A stretch of 64,000 bases of DNA from CAVPUA01 sp963828015 (GCA_963828015.1 CAWHCD010000006.1:1178001-1242000), one strand, 5' to 3'. Shown: positions 1 to 9,120, counted from the stretch's first letter. The notes: generated by a model not told the origin, from the sequence alone. A program made the numbers and translations.

Positions 1-265
1 AGGCCCGCTCGCGCCCGCCCACCGGGAGCAGGTTGCCGCCACAGAAACAGGCCGCTTCGATCGAGCCGCGCTCATCGATGTCATCCAGACCCACAAGGTC
101 CCCGCCGAGACGGCTCGGGGTGATCGAGGGCGTGGCCCGCAACCGCGCCGCGAGGACCGCATTGACCAACGGATCCCGGGCGATGAGCGCACGGACCGCG
201 GGTGCATCGGCGTCGTCGAGCAGGCGGAACTGGCGCTGGGCCAGTTCGTCGTCCAACGCGGTCAC
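1..265 (-). CDS. GNAT-family N-acetyltransferase with DUF4081 N-terminus (3' end outside window)
   Basis: Only the first 88 codons lie in the window; the gene runs off its left edge. Translating the minus strand from a GTG at 265-263 gives a frame with RLLDDADAPAVRALIARDP, then a LGGDLVGLDD segment and CFCGGNLLPVGG. This matches the N-terminal DUF4081-type domain that precedes the GNAT fold in actinobacterial proteins such as Rv2867c. The nearest upstream GTG (276-274) meets a stop after four codons, so 265 is the likely start. It lies 38 bp downstream of ispG on the same strand, the order seen in mycobacteria. The acyl acceptor is unknown and the GNAT catalytic half is not visible. Confidence 0.75.
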   Translation of the reverse strand, partial: MTALDDELAQRQFRLLDDADAPAVRALIARDPLVNAVLAARLRATPSITPSRLGGDLVGLDDIDERGSIEAACFCGGNLLPVGGRERA

Positions 266-303
266 TGGGCGGTCACAGCGCGCAGATTACCGCGAGGCGT
301 AGC

Positions 304-1461
304 TCAGGTCACCGACACCGACGGCGCGCCGGAGCTCACCCCCGCGTCGCCCATCTCCTCGGCCATCCGCAAGGCCTCTTCGATCAGGGTCTCGACGATC
401 TGCGACTCGGGGACCGTCTTGATGACCTCACCCCGGACGAAGATCTGCCCCTTGCCGTTGCCGCTGGCCACTCCGAGGTCGGCCTCGCGGGCCTCTCCCG
501 GGCCGTTGACGACGCAGCCCATGACGGCCACGCGCAGCGGCACCTCGATGCCCTCGAGACCAGCCGTGACGCGCTCGGCCAGGGTGTAGACGTCGACCTG
601 GGCCCGCCCGCACGACGGGCAAGAGACGATCTCCAACCGCCGCTGGCGCAGGTTCAGCGATTCGAGGATCTGCAGTCCGACCTTGACCTCTTCTACCGGC
701 GGCGCCGAGAGCGAGACCCGAATGGTGTCGCCGATGCCTTGCGAGAGCAGGGCGCCGAAGGCCACCGAGGACTTGATCGTGCCCTGGAAGGCCGGGCCGG
801 CCTCGGTGACGCCGAGGTGCAGCGGATAGTCGCAGGCCGCCGCCAGCTGCTCGTAGGCGGCGACCATGACCACCGGGTCGTTGTGCTTGACCGAGATCTT
901 GAAGTCGCGAAAGCCGTGCTCCTCGAACAGCGCCGCCTCGTTCATGGCGGATTCGACGAGCGCCTCGGGCGTGGCCTTGCCATACTTGGCCAACAGCCGC
1001 TTGTCCAGCGAGCCGGCGTTGACGCCGATGCGGATCGAGACGCCCGCGTCGGCGGCGGCGCGGGCGATCTCGCCGACCTTGTCGTCGAATGCCTTGATAT
1101 TGCCGGGATTCACCCGCACGGCCGCACATCCGGCGTCGATCGCGGCGAAGACGTACTTGGGCTGGAAATGGATGTCGGCGATGACCGGGATCTGCGACTT
1201 GGCCGCGATGGCGGGCAGCGCGTCGGCATCGTCCTGGCTGGGCACGGCGACCCGGACGATGTCACAGCCGGCGGCGGTCAGCTGGGCGATCTGCTGCAGC
1301 GTGGCGTTGATGTCGCTGGTCAGCGTGGTCGCCATCGACTGCACCGAGATGGGCGCATCACCGCCGACGAAGGTCGAGCCGACCTTGATCTTGCGAGAGA
1401 CGCGCCGGGGGGCCAGGACGGGTGGCGGGGCGGTGGGCATGCCGAGCGAAACTGAGGTCAC
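304..1461 (-). CDS. ispG: 4-hydroxy-3-methylbut-2-enyl diphosphate synthase (IspG/GcpE)
   Basis: IspG is the iron-sulfur enzyme that converts MEcPP to HMBPP, the penultimate MEP-pathway step, in the cytoplasm. The protein (385 residues from the chosen start) has the TIM-barrel N-terminus (ISVQSMATTLTSDINATLQQ) and the C-terminal 4Fe-4S ligands in SCPSCGR and GCVVNGPGEAREADLG. The frame is open back to a TTG at 1500. The GTG at 1461 is preferred because it begins VTSVSLGMP, which lines up with the start of mycobacterial IspG (MTVGLGMP, from memory), and an AAGGCGG stretch lies about 10-13 bases upstream. It follows rseP and dxr on the same strand, so two MEP genes flank the intramembrane protease. 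Confidence 0.95.
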   Translation of the reverse strand: MTSVSLGMPTAPPPVLAPRRVSRKIKVGSTFVGGDAPISVQSMATTLTSDINATLQQIAQLTAAGCDIVRVAVPSQDDADALPAIAAKSQIPVIADIHFQPKYVFAAIDAGCAAVRVNPGNIKAFDDKVGEIARAAADAGVSIRIGVNAGSLDKRLLAKYGKATPEALVESAMNEAALFEEHGFRDFKISVKHNDPVVMVAAYEQLAAACDYPLHLGVTEAGPAFQGTIKSSVAFGALLSQGIGDTIRVSLSAPPVEEVKVGLQILESLNLRQRRLEIVSCPSCGRAQVDVYTLAERVTAGLEGIEVPLRVAVMGCVVNGPGEAREADLGVASGNGKGQIFVRGEVIKTVPESQIVETLIEEALRMAEEMGDAGVSSGAPSVSVT

Positions 1462-1496
1462 GGAACCAGTATCCGCCTTCACCCCCCGTGGCGTCG

Positions 1497-2834
1497 TCAA
1501 CCGTTGATATTGATGGGCTTGACGATGTCGGCGTAGACCACCAGCAACGTCATCAGCACCAGCACGGAGGCGATCGCGTAGACCACCGGGAGCATCTGCG
1601 CCGTGTCGACGTAGATCGGAGTGCGCACCTTGACCGCCCCGTCGACCGGCGGGGCGTGGCGCATCCGCAAGCGGGCCCGGCCGCGCTTGGCCGCCTCGAC
1701 CATCGCGCCCGCGACGTGCCCGCCGTCGAGCGGGAGCAGCGGGATGAGGTTGAACAAGAAGAGCAGCAGGTTGACGCTGGCCAACAGGCTGATCAGGAAA
1801 TAGGCCTTGTCGCGCACGTCCAGGGCGTGCGTGGACGCGATCTGCCCACCGATCTCACCGAGACCGACAACCCCGATCGCGCCGCTGGGGTCACGCGCCT
1901 TGCCCTCGAAGACGGTCTGCCAGAGGCTGTGGATCTTGGCCGGGTAGTTGCCGAGCGCGGAGAAGGCCTGCCCGAGCTGACGGCCCACCGTGCCAGGGAC
2001 CGCGGCCGGGGATTGCACCTTGTAGTAGGAGTGAACCTGCGATTGCACGCCGATGTAGCCGACCTTCTTGATCGTGTCCGTGCCGGCGACGTAGTTCTGG
2101 TTCTCGACCGGCGTGATGGACACCGTCTGAACGGCACCGTCGCGCTTGATGGTCAGTGAGACCGGGGTACCCGGTGAGGCCTGGATGACCGTCACGGCCT
2201 CGTTCCACGAGCTGATCGGCCGGCCGTTGACGCCCTGGATCACGTCACCGGGCTTGAGCACGCCGGCCGCGGGCGCGGCCAGGGCTCCGGCGGGGCAGCT
2301 GGTCGCACTCGTGGCCGCGCTCGAGCTGGCCGGGACGACGCAGGACTCCACCGTGGCTACGGTGGTCGTCGCATCGTTGTGGCGCACGCCGACCACGGTG
2401 ACCAGGAAGACCGTCAGGACCAGGAAGATGAGGAAGTTCATGAACGGCCCGCCGACCATGACGATCATCTTCTTGCCGGGCGTGAGCCGGTAGAACTGGC
2501 GCGGCTCGTCCTCGGCGGTCAGGACCTCGGAGCGGCTGGCGGTGCGGTAGTCCTCCACGGCCGTGGCCATCCGGCCCGGCCAGCGCGAACGCTGCCCCTC
2601 CTGAGCCGGCGGCACCATGCCGATCATGCGGATGTAGCCGCCGAGCGGGATCGCCTTGAGCCCGTACTGCGTGTCGCCGGAATGCTTGGACCACACGGTG
2701 GGCCCGAATCCGACCATGTATTGGGTGACCTTCACGCCGAAGCGCTTGGCCGGGAGCATGTGGCCGACCTCGTGCAGGGCGATCGAGGCGAGCAGACCGA
2801 ACGCGAAGACGAGCACGCCGATCGTGTAGAGCAC
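1497..2834 (-). CDS. rseP: Site-2 intramembrane zinc metalloprotease (RseP/Rip1, M50 family)
   Basis: This is a 445-residue membrane protease. The first membrane segment carries the zinc motif HEVGH (within ALHEVGHMLPAKRFGV). A PDZ domain lies in the middle (PGDVIQGVNGRPISSWNEAV), and the C-terminal membrane segment carries LIPLLPLDGGH with the third zinc ligand. Family members cleave anti-sigma factors or divisome proteins within the membrane; mycobacterial Rip1 (Rv2869c) cuts several anti-sigma factors. The gene sits 14 bp downstream of dxr, and its stop codon (1499-1497) lies just before or inside the longest possible ispG frame. This reproduces the dxr-rip1-ispG order of mycobacteria. The substrate here cannot be read from the sequence. 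Confidence 0.93.
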   Translation of the reverse strand: MLYTIGVLVFAFGLLASIALHEVGHMLPAKRFGVKVTQYMVGFGPTVWSKHSGDTQYGLKAIPLGGYIRMIGMVPPAQEGQRSRWPGRMATAVEDYRTASRSEVLTAEDEPRQFYRLTPGKKMIVMVGGPFMNFLIFLVLTVFLVTVVGVRHNDATTTVATVESCVVPASSSAATSATSCPAGALAAPAAGVLKPGDVIQGVNGRPISSWNEAVTVIQASPGTPVSLTIKRDGAVQTVSITPVENQNYVAGTDTIKKVGYIGVQSQVHSYYKVQSPAAVPGTVGRQLGQAFSALGNYPAKIHSLWQTVFEGKARDPSGAIGVVGLGEIGGQIASTHALDVRDKAYFLISLLASVNLLLFLFNLIPLLPLDGGHVAGAMVEAAKRGRARLRMRHAPPVDGAVKVRTPIYVDTAQMLPVVYAIASVLVLMTLLVVYADIVKPINING

Positions 2835-2848
2835 CGCGACCTCCTGCC

Positions 2849-4036
2849 TCAGTCGAGCACGCGCTCGGCCTGGGCTTGCGCCCAGGACTGTGCCGCTTCG
2901 ATTTCCTCGACGCTACTGGGAACCGGCCCCGATCCGTGCTCGGTCTTCAGCCAGTCGTCAAGCACCGCCGCGATGCCGTCGACAATGCCAACGAATCCAA
3001 TGCGTCCGCTGTGAAATGCCTGTACGAGGGCCTCGTTGGCGGCGTTGAACACAGCGGGAGCACAGCCACCGGCCCGCCCGGCGGCCCGGGCGAGGTCGAC
3101 GGCCGGGAAGGCCACCGCGTCCAGCGGCTCGAACGTCCAGGCCGTCGCGGCGCTCCAGTCGACCGCCGCTGCGGCACCCGGGACTCGCCGCGGCCAGTCC
3201 AGGGCAAGGGAGATCGGCAGGCGCATGTCCGGCGGTGAGGCCTGCGCGATGGTGGACCCGTCGACGAACTCGACCATCGAATGGATCACCGACTGCGGGT
3301 GGACGACCACGTCGATGCGCTCGTAGTCGACGTCGAAGAGCAGGTGGGCCTCGATGAGCTCCAGACCCTTGTTGACCAATGTCGCGGAGTTCGTGGTGAC
3401 CAGCTGGCCCATGTCCCAGGTCGGATGCCGCAGGGCCTGAGCAGGGGTCACGTCAGTCAGCTGGTCGCGGGTCCGTCCGCGAAACGGTCCACCGCTGGCG
3501 GTCAGCAGCAGCCGCCGTACCTCATCCGGGGACCCACCGAGCAGACACTGGGCCAGGGCCGAGTGTTCGGAGTCGACCGGGACCAGCTGGCCCGGTGCGG
3601 CCAGCCCGGTCACCAATCCCCCGCCCGCGATCAGTGACTCTTTGTTGGCCAGCCCGACCGCCCGGCCGGCGCGAAGGGCAGCGACCGTCGCGCGCAGGCC
3701 CTGCGCTCCGGCGACCGCGTTGAGCACGAGATCGGCCGGGTAGGTGGCCAGTTCGTCGGTCGCGGTCCGCCCGGCAATGACCTTGGGCAGCGGCGCGTCG
3801 TGCGTCCAGCCCTCGGCGATGAAGGCCGACAGCTGCGGAGCCACTTCTTCGTTGGCCACTCCGACCGCTTCGACGGCCATCTCGATCGCCTGCGCGGCCA
3901 GCGGGGCGACGTTGGTCCCGCCGGCGCTGATGGCGCAGATCCGGAATCGCTCGGGCGCCGCCCGCACCACATCGAACGCCTGGGTGCCGATCGAGCCGGT
4001 CGAACCGAGCACGACAACCGCGCGCTGATCGCTCAT
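2849..4036 (-). CDS. dxr: 1-deoxy-D-xylulose-5-phosphate reductoisomerase
   Basis: Dxr performs the first committed MEP-pathway step, NADPH-dependent rearrangement and reduction of DXP to MEP. The 395-residue protein opens with the NADPH-binding motif VVLGSTGSIGTQ. It carries the metal/substrate-binding stretch NKESLIAGGGL and the flexible-loop region LLTASGGPFRG, with HPTWDMGQLVTTNSATLVNKG following. Length and motif order are normal for the family. It is the first gene of a minus-strand run dxr-rseP-ispG-GNAT. A divergent DUF2631 gene starts about 100 bp away, so the dxr promoter lies in 4037-4137. Confidence 0.97.
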   Translation of the reverse strand: MSDQRAVVVLGSTGSIGTQAFDVVRAAPERFRICAISAGGTNVAPLAAQAIEMAVEAVGVANEEVAPQLSAFIAEGWTHDAPLPKVIAGRTATDELATYPADLVLNAVAGAQGLRATVAALRAGRAVGLANKESLIAGGGLVTGLAAPGQLVPVDSEHSALAQCLLGGSPDEVRRLLLTASGGPFRGRTRDQLTDVTPAQALRHPTWDMGQLVTTNSATLVNKGLELIEAHLLFDVDYERIDVVVHPQSVIHSMVEFVDGSTIAQASPPDMRLPISLALDWPRRVPGAAAAVDWSAATAWTFEPLDAVAFPAVDLARAAGRAGGCAPAVFNAANEALVQAFHSGRIGFVGIVDGIAAVLDDWLKTEHGSGPVPSSVEEIEAAQSWAQAQAERVLD

Positions 4037-4137
4037 GTCGCCCTCATGGGTTCATTGTGACCGAGGCCGTCGCGGATTGCGCGATGGCAGGTGCGAGAAT
4101 CGACCAGCAACGTTTCCGTCCAGCGAAGGAGCCAACC

Positions 4138-4416
4138 GTGGTCCACGAGTCCGGCACCGTGTCGCCCAACGAGGGCTCGCCCGCGGACTACTCCGCCGAT
4201 CACCCCACCGAACACCCGTCGGACTGGGGTTGGCACGGCGACTTCGGCAAGGTGGCCCGGGTCGCGGGCTGGGTGGTGGTGGTCTGCCTGCTGCTGCTGC
4301 TCACCACCACGCACTACAACGACGCCGGGTCGGTGGCTCTGATCCTCACGGCTGGGATTCTGGTCATCGGCTTGATCGCCGACATCCAGTTCCGTAAGAA
4401 CTCCTGGCGCAAGTAG
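4138..4416 (+). CDS. DUF2631 small membrane protein
   Basis: A 92-residue protein with a hydrophilic N-terminus, then SDWGWHGDFGKVARVAGW, two hydrophobic segments (about residues 45-58 and 66-82) and a basic tail ending NSWRK. The W-G-W plus paired membrane helices is the DUF2631 pattern, found almost only in actinobacteria and, in mycobacteria, near dxr. The frame is open from an ATG at 4057, but the GTG at 4138 is chosen because AAGGAG (4126-4131) sits six bases before it. It converges with the downstream dehydrogenase with only three bases between stops. Function is unknown; topology suggests an inner-membrane protein. Confidence 0.75.
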   Translation: MVHESGTVSPNEGSPADYSADHPTEHPSDWGWHGDFGKVARVAGWVVVVCLLLLLTTTHYNDAGSVALILTAGILVIGLIADIQFRKNSWRK

Positions 4417-4419
4417 CTA

Positions 4420-5628
4420 CTACTGCTCGCGCTGGCCCCACGGCGAGCCGTACTGCTCGCTGAGCAGCTCCAGGAACGGCACGGCGTCAAAGGCCTCCGG
4501 CCCGAGCACGCCCGCTCCGGTCCACACCTTGGTGGCGATGAGTTCCAGCGCGACGATCGGATTGACCGCCGTCTGCCAGACGACGGCCTGCGACCCGTAC
4601 TCACGCATCGACCAGTCGTTGTCGACCACGTGATAGAGGTAGGTCGAGCGGGGAGCGCCGTCCTTACCCGTGCCAGTGACCCATAGTCCGGCGCAGGTCT
4701 TGCCCTGCATGAGATGACCCAGGGTGGCCGGGTCGGGCAGACAAGCCGCCACCACATCACGCGGACTGACCGACACGCCCCCTACGTTCACCTTCTCGGT
4801 GCGGTCCAGACCGAGCATGTGCAACGTCTTGAGGACACCGATGAACTCGTTGCCCAGCCCGTACTTGAAGGTCACGCGCCTCGCGTCGACCCACCGCGGG
4901 ATCAACAGCACCTCTTCGTGTTCGACGTTCACGCATTCGACCGGGCCGATCCCCTCCGGGAAGTCGAAGACCTCGGCCTCACTGAACGGTTCGGTCGTGA
5001 ACCAGCCGCGATCCTTCTCGAAGATCACCGGTGGGTTGAGGCACTCCTCGATCGTGGTCCAGATCGAGAACGAGGGGGCGAAGTCATAGCCCTCGACGGT
5101 CAGGTTCGAGCCATCCCGGACACCGGCCTCCTCGATCTCACTGAACAGGTGATCGGCGGCGTACCGGGCGAACACATCGGCCAGTCCGGGCTCGATGCCC
5201 ATGCCGACCAGAGCCAGGTGACCGGAGGCAGCCCACTCGTCACCCAGCGCGAACTGTTCATCGCCCAGCTTCAGACCGACATCGGTGTAGGGGCGCTCGG
5301 GATGCGGCTTGGACAGCGACATCGCCATGTCCACGTAATGGATCCGGCGGGCCAGGGCCGCCTGAAAGATCGGCATCGTGAACCGCGGGTCGGTGGCGCC
5401 CAGAACGGCATCGATGCGGTGTTCGGCGAGCAAAGCCTCGATTGCGGGCTGGTCCGAGGCATCCACCTGAGCCGCGGCGAAGCGCTGGTCGCCGGTTGCG
5501 GCCGCCGCCCGCTCGGCTCGCTCGAGGTCGTAGTCGGCCAGCAGCACGTAGCTGGCGAACTCGCGCCGGGCGGCGATCAGGGCGGCCGCGGAGCCGACGC
5601 CGCCGGCGCCGAGGATGAGGATGCGCAT
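4420..5628 (-). CDS. Saccharopine dehydrogenase-like NAD(P) oxidoreductase (possibly carboxynorspermidine-synthase type)
   Basis: A 402-residue protein starting with a Rossmann motif (MRILILGAGGVGSAAALIAA). It ends with a saccharopine-dehydrogenase C-terminal domain (AACLPDPATLG, GKTCAGLWVTGTGKDG, NPIVALELIATKVW, PFLELL). Length and C-terminal layout resemble carboxynorspermidine/carboxyspermidine dehydrogenases (CANSDH), which condense aspartate semialdehyde with a diamine, as well as LYS9-type and lysine dehydrogenases. The neighbours (divergent APC permease, then an agmatinase-family gene and an aminotransferase operon) make a di- or polyamine substrate plausible. That is inference: the substrate residues cannot be judged by eye. 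It shares a 137-bp AT-rich divergent promoter region with the permease gene. Confidence 0.8.
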   Translation of the reverse strand: MRILILGAGGVGSAAALIAARREFASYVLLADYDLERAERAAAATGDQRFAAAQVDASDQPAIEALLAEHRIDAVLGATDPRFTMPIFQAALARRIHYVDMAMSLSKPHPERPYTDVGLKLGDEQFALGDEWAASGHLALVGMGIEPGLADVFARYAADHLFSEIEEAGVRDGSNLTVEGYDFAPSFSIWTTIEECLNPPVIFEKDRGWFTTEPFSEAEVFDFPEGIGPVECVNVEHEEVLLIPRWVDARRVTFKYGLGNEFIGVLKTLHMLGLDRTEKVNVGGVSVSPRDVVAACLPDPATLGHLMQGKTCAGLWVTGTGKDGAPRSTYLYHVVDNDWSMREYGSQAVVWQTAVNPIVALELIATKVWTGAGVLGPEAFDAVPFLELLSEQYGSPWGQREQ

Positions 5629-5692
5629 GCGCGCAGCTTAACGCGGACGCCACGAAATCCATATATGAAACAAGCTTCTAACACGGAAACAC

Positions 5693-5721
5693 TTGCCAAA
5701 GAGACATTGGACTGCGATAAA
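5693..5721 (+). promoter_or_regulatory. Candidate promoter of the APC permease gene
   Basis: TTGCCA (5693-5698) and GATAAA (5716-5721) are separated by 17 bp and lie 45 bp before the permease start, in an AT-rich stretch of an otherwise GC-rich region. The match to a sigma-70/SigA consensus is partial. The divergent dehydrogenase gene must also be driven from this 137-bp gap. Confidence 0.4.
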
Positions 5722-5765
5722 CGTCTTTATCAGCCAGTTGTCCCATCGACCTGGGAGTGTTGCCG

Positions 5766-7394
5766 ATGACCGCCGAAGCCGTTTTGGACAGCCCACCGCC
5801 ATCGTCTGACGACGGGGGCAAGGGGCTCAAGTCCGGCACGTTGGGGCTCGCGTCGAGCGTCGTAATCGGCGTTGCCTCGACCGCTCCGGCCTACAGCCTG
5901 GCGGCCACGCTGGGCGCCATCATCATCCTCGTCGGCCTGCAGGCGCCGGCGATCGTGGTGCTGGCGTTCATCCCGATCCTGTTCGTCTCGATCGGCTATC
6001 AGCAACTGAACAAGCGCGAGCCCGACTGCGGCACGACCTTCACCTGGGCGACCAAGGCCTTCGGGCCCAAGACCGGCTGGATGGGCGGGTGGGGCATCGT
6101 CGCCGCCGACATCCTGGTCATGGCCTCCCTCGCGCAGGTTGCCGGCCAGTACGTCTTCCTGCTCTTCAACGCCGACGGCATCGGCCAGAACTCCTCGAGC
6201 GGCTGGGTCCTGCTCGTCGGGCTCATCTGGATGGCCGTGATGACCTACATCTGCTACCGCGGGATCGAGGTGTCGGCCCGCATCCAGCAGGGCCTGCTCG
6301 CCCTCGAGGTCATCGTTCTGATCATCTTTGCGATCACGGCGCTGACCAAGGCGTATGGCTCGTCCCCGCCGCCGACCGCGATCCACGTCTCGTGGTCATG
6401 GTTCAACCCGTTCGACATCGCCAGCGTCAGCACGTTCTTCCAGGGCATCACCCTGATGTTGTTCATCTACTGGGGCTGGGACTCGGCCGTGTCGGTGAAC
6501 GAGGAGACGAAGGACCGCGACAAGACACCCGGGCGCGCGGCCGTCATCTCCACCGTGCTGTTGCTGGCGACCTACGTGATCGTCACGCTGTCGGCCCAGT
6601 CCTTCGCCGGTGTCGGCACGACCGGCATCGGGCTGGCCAACCCGGACAACTCCAGCGACATCCTGAGCGTCGTTGGTAACGCCGCCTTCGGTGACTCCGC
6701 CTATGGCAAGGTCATGGCTCACCTGCTGATCCTGCTGGTGCTGACCTCGGCCGCCGCCTGCACCCAGACGACGATCCTTCCGACGGCGCGTACCACCCTC
6801 TCGATGGCGGCATTCAAGGCGATCCCGACGCGGTTCGCGCACATCCACAAGAAGTACCTGACGCCGACCCAGTCGACGATCTGGATGGGCGTCATCTCGG
6901 CAATCCTCTACGTCGCGCTCAACTTCTACTCCGACGGCGGACTGATCGCCGACGCAGTCACCGCGATCGGCATGATGATTGCCTTCTACTACGGGCTCAC
7001 CGGCTTCGCCTGCGCCTGGTACTACCGCAAGGAGCTGGACAGCCCGCGCAATTTGCTCATGCGCGGCATCATCCCGTTCCTGGGCGGGCTACTGCTCTTC
7101 GCCGGCCTGGCCTACACAGTGGTCCAGGACTGGAAGCCGGTCAACAGCTACGTCGTCTGGTACATGCAGTTCCCGCCGCACTGGCAGATCGGTTTCGCCT
7201 TCATCCTCGGCGTCGGGGCCGTGATAGTCGGCGTGATCCTGATGTTCATCTGCATGATCTTTTACAAGCCGTTCTTCCGCGGTGAGACGCTCAACCGCGA
7301 CACACCGATCTTCCTGGTCGAGGGCGAGCCGCTCACCGTCGGCGTGCTGCCCGACTCCAAGGAGAACCTCGTCCGGCCGCCACAGGATCTGTAA
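5766..7394 (+). CDS. APC-superfamily amino acid/polyamine permease
   Basis: A 542-residue polytopic protein with about 12 hydrophobic segments. The first repeat contains LASSVVIGVASTAPAYSLA, the substrate-binding helix-1 region of the APC fold, followed by CGTTFTWATKAFGPKTGWM. It should import an amine or amino acid by secondary transport. The ATG at 5766 is chosen because GGGAG (5753-5757) lies eight bases upstream; an in-frame GTG at 5757 has no room for that site. It lies between a CANSDH-like dehydrogenase and an agmatinase-family gene, so a polyamine, agmatine or related amine is the likely cargo. A hairpin follows 16 bp after the stop, before the converging ureohydrolase gene. Confidence 0.9.
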   Translation: MTAEAVLDSPPPSSDDGGKGLKSGTLGLASSVVIGVASTAPAYSLAATLGAIIILVGLQAPAIVVLAFIPILFVSIGYQQLNKREPDCGTTFTWATKAFGPKTGWMGGWGIVAADILVMASLAQVAGQYVFLLFNADGIGQNSSSGWVLLVGLIWMAVMTYICYRGIEVSARIQQGLLALEVIVLIIFAITALTKAYGSSPPPTAIHVSWSWFNPFDIASVSTFFQGITLMLFIYWGWDSAVSVNEETKDRDKTPGRAAVISTVLLLATYVIVTLSAQSFAGVGTTGIGLANPDNSSDILSVVGNAAFGDSAYGKVMAHLLILLVLTSAAACTQTTILPTARTTLSMAAFKAIPTRFAHIHKKYLTPTQSTIWMGVISAILYVALNFYSDGGLIADAVTAIGMMIAFYYGLTGFACAWYYRKELDSPRNLLMRGIIPFLGGLLLFAGLAYTVVQDWKPVNSYVVWYMQFPPHWQIGFAFILGVGAVIVGVILMFICMIFYKPFFRGETLNRDTPIFLVEGEPLTVGVLPDSKENLVRPPQDL

Positions 7395-7410
7395 CTCCGC
7401 GGTGGCTCCA

Positions 7411-7432
7411 TCAGGGTGTCCTGTCACCCTGA
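7411..7432. terminator. Candidate bidirectional terminator hairpin
   Basis: An 8-bp perfect stem (TCAGGGTG / CACCCTGA) with a six-base loop lies in the 79-bp gap between the converging APC permease and ureohydrolase genes. There is no T-tract, so strength is uncertain; position is the main support. Confidence 0.45.
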
Positions 7433-7473
7433 CCGACTCGACGGGCGCTGACGCAGCTGCCGGGGGGCGTGCG

Positions 7474-8487
7474 TCAGCGGCCGTCGAGCAACGGTTGACG
7501 AGGGTCCCACGTCGTGCCGTCGCGTGCGTCGCGGCGGCGTCGGGCGATTCCCGAGACCGCCTCGAGCACGACCCGGTTGGCGAGGAACGAGGTGATGTCG
7601 GAGTGGTCATAGGGCGGGCTGACCTCGACGACGTCCATGCCGACGACCGGCAGCTCGTAGGCGATGCGGCGCACCGAGTCCAGCAGCTGACGAGCAGTCA
7701 GGCCACCCGGCTCGGGCGTGCCCGTGCCGGGTGCATGCCCGGGGTCGCACACGTCGATGTCGACCGACAGGAAGACCCCGTCGCAGTCGTCGGTGGCAAT
7801 GGCGAAGGCCTCGGTCAGGCAGTCCTCGAGCCCCCGCGCCCCGATCTCGGTCATCTCGTAGGAACGCATCCGCTGCTCGGCCATCCAGTCCAGGGTTTCC
7901 GGCGGCGGCCAGTACCCGCGCAGCCCCAGCTGCAGGAACCGATCACCGCGCAGCGCGCCCGATTCGATCAGACGCCGCATCGGCTGGCCGTGACCGATCA
8001 GCGAACCGAACTCGATATTGCCCGTATCCGCGTGGGCGTCGAAGTGGATCATCGACACGCGCCCGGCGCCCAGGTGCTGGGCCACGCCCGCCGCGTCCGG
8101 CCAGGCAATCGTGTGATCGCCGCCGAGAACCAGCGGAATCGCGCCGGTGCGGGTGATCGCGTACACCGCCTCCTGCAGGTCCCGCACCGACCGTTGCGCG
8201 TCGCCGGAGAACATTTCGACATCGCCGGCGTCGTACACCGCGAGTTCGCGCAACCCGTCGACCCGCAGGGCCAGCGAAGGCCGCGACCCGTCATGGCCCA
8301 GGTAGTCGCTCTGCCGGATGTACTGCGGCCCGAAGCGCGTGCCGGCGCGGTGGGAGGTGCCGCCGTCGAACGGCGCGCCGAGGATCACGATGTCGGCCTC
8401 TGGGTAGGTCGCCGGGTCGGCCCAGTCGCAGCGCTGTACGCCGAGAAAGGTGATGTCGGGCCCGAACTGGGCGCCGTATCTGCTCAT
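7474..8487 (-). CDS. speB: Agmatinase-family ureohydrolase (agmatinase, guanidinobutyrase or related)
   Basis: A 337-residue member of the arginase/agmatinase family. All manganese-ligand motifs are present: GGDHT, FDAHADT and SVDIDVCDPGHAPGTGTPE. The family hydrolyses a guanidino group to urea plus an amine; agmatine gives putrescine and 4-guanidinobutyrate gives GABA. The ATG at 8487 is chosen over the longer frame to 8514 because it follows GCGGAG at 6-8 bases and begins like family members (MSRYGAQFGPD). It is divergent from the Lrp-led operon whose aminotransferase could take the released amine. The gene symbol reflects family, not a proven substrate. Confidence 0.85.
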   Translation of the reverse strand: MSRYGAQFGPDITFLGVQRCDWADPATYPEADIVILGAPFDGGTSHRAGTRFGPQYIRQSDYLGHDGSRPSLALRVDGLRELAVYDAGDVEMFSGDAQRSVRDLQEAVYAITRTGAIPLVLGGDHTIAWPDAAGVAQHLGAGRVSMIHFDAHADTGNIEFGSLIGHGQPMRRLIESGALRGDRFLQLGLRGYWPPPETLDWMAEQRMRSYEMTEIGARGLEDCLTEAFAIATDDCDGVFLSVDIDVCDPGHAPGTGTPEPGGLTARQLLDSVRRIAYELPVVGMDVVEVSPPYDHSDITSFLANRVVLEAVSGIARRRRDARDGTTWDPRQPLLDGR

Positions 8488-8652
8488 GGCTACTCCGCTT
8501 CGCCGTCTGTCCATCAGATTAGCGGGGCCGGACGGTCGGCAGTCGGGGATTTCGCGGTTAAGTGCCGGTACAAACGACGAGATCGGCGGAAGGACTTGCC
8601 TAATTCTGCGGATTCACTTGCGGTGCCGCTCGCTATGAGAGAGGCTCGACGT

Positions 8653-9120
8653 ATGACTCGGGCCGGAGCCAAGAACGCGCCGGACGACGTGAGCAAGGCA
8701 ATCATCGCCCAACTGCAAGAGGACGGCCGTCGCCCCTACGCCACTGTGGGCAAGGCGGTGGGCCTGTCGGAGGCGGCGGTGCGCCAGCGGGTCCAGAAGC
8801 TCATCGACACCGGCGTCATGCAAATCGTCGCCGTCACCGATCCGACCCAGATCGGTTTCGATCGCCAGGCCATGGTGTCGATCGTGGCCAGCGGCGACCT
8901 CGAACAGATCGCCGCCCGGCTCGGCGAGATCCCCGAGGTCGTCTACATCGTGATCACGGCCGGGTCGACCGACATCCTGGCTGAGGTCGTCGTGACCGAC
9001 GACGACCATCTGCTCGAAGTGGTCAACGGCCAGATCCGCACGATTCCGGGGGTCATCCGCACCGAGACCTTCGTCTATCTCAAGCTGACCAAGCAAACCT
9101 ACGACTGGGGGGCCCGATGA
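8653..9120 (+). CDS. Lrp/AsnC-family transcriptional regulator
   Basis: A 155-residue regulator. The N-terminal winged helix (residues about 10-60) includes KAIIAQLQEDGRRPYATVGK and LSEAAVRQRVQKLIDTGVMQ. The C-terminal RAM/AsnC effector domain contains VYIVITAGSTDILAEVVV and ends in TETFVYLKL. The frame is open far upstream, but homology begins here; the ATG at 8653 has GAGAGG (8639-8644) eight bases before it. Its stop overlaps the aminotransferase start (ATGA at 9117-9120), so the two are translationally coupled. It probably controls this operon and perhaps the divergent ureohydrolase and nearby permease genes in response to an amino acid or amine. Confidence 0.92.
   Translation: MTRAGAKNAPDDVSKAIIAQLQEDGRRPYATVGKAVGLSEAAVRQRVQKLIDTGVMQIVAVTDPTQIGFDRQAMVSIVASGDLEQIAARLGEIPEVVYIVITAGSTDILAEVVVTDDDHLLEVVNGQIRTIPGVIRTETFVYLKLTKQTYDWGAR

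Noticed and set aside
202..1455. Long plus-strand open frame opposite ispG
   Set aside because: It is Arg/Asp/Gly-rich with no family motifs and is the antisense shadow of the well-supported ispG gene; similar frames occur opposite most GC-rich genes here.
7282..8652. N-terminal extension of the Lrp frame over more than 1.3 kb
   Set aside because: The upstream part is antisense to the ureohydrolase gene and is not protein-like; a ribosome-binding site and homology place the start at 8653.
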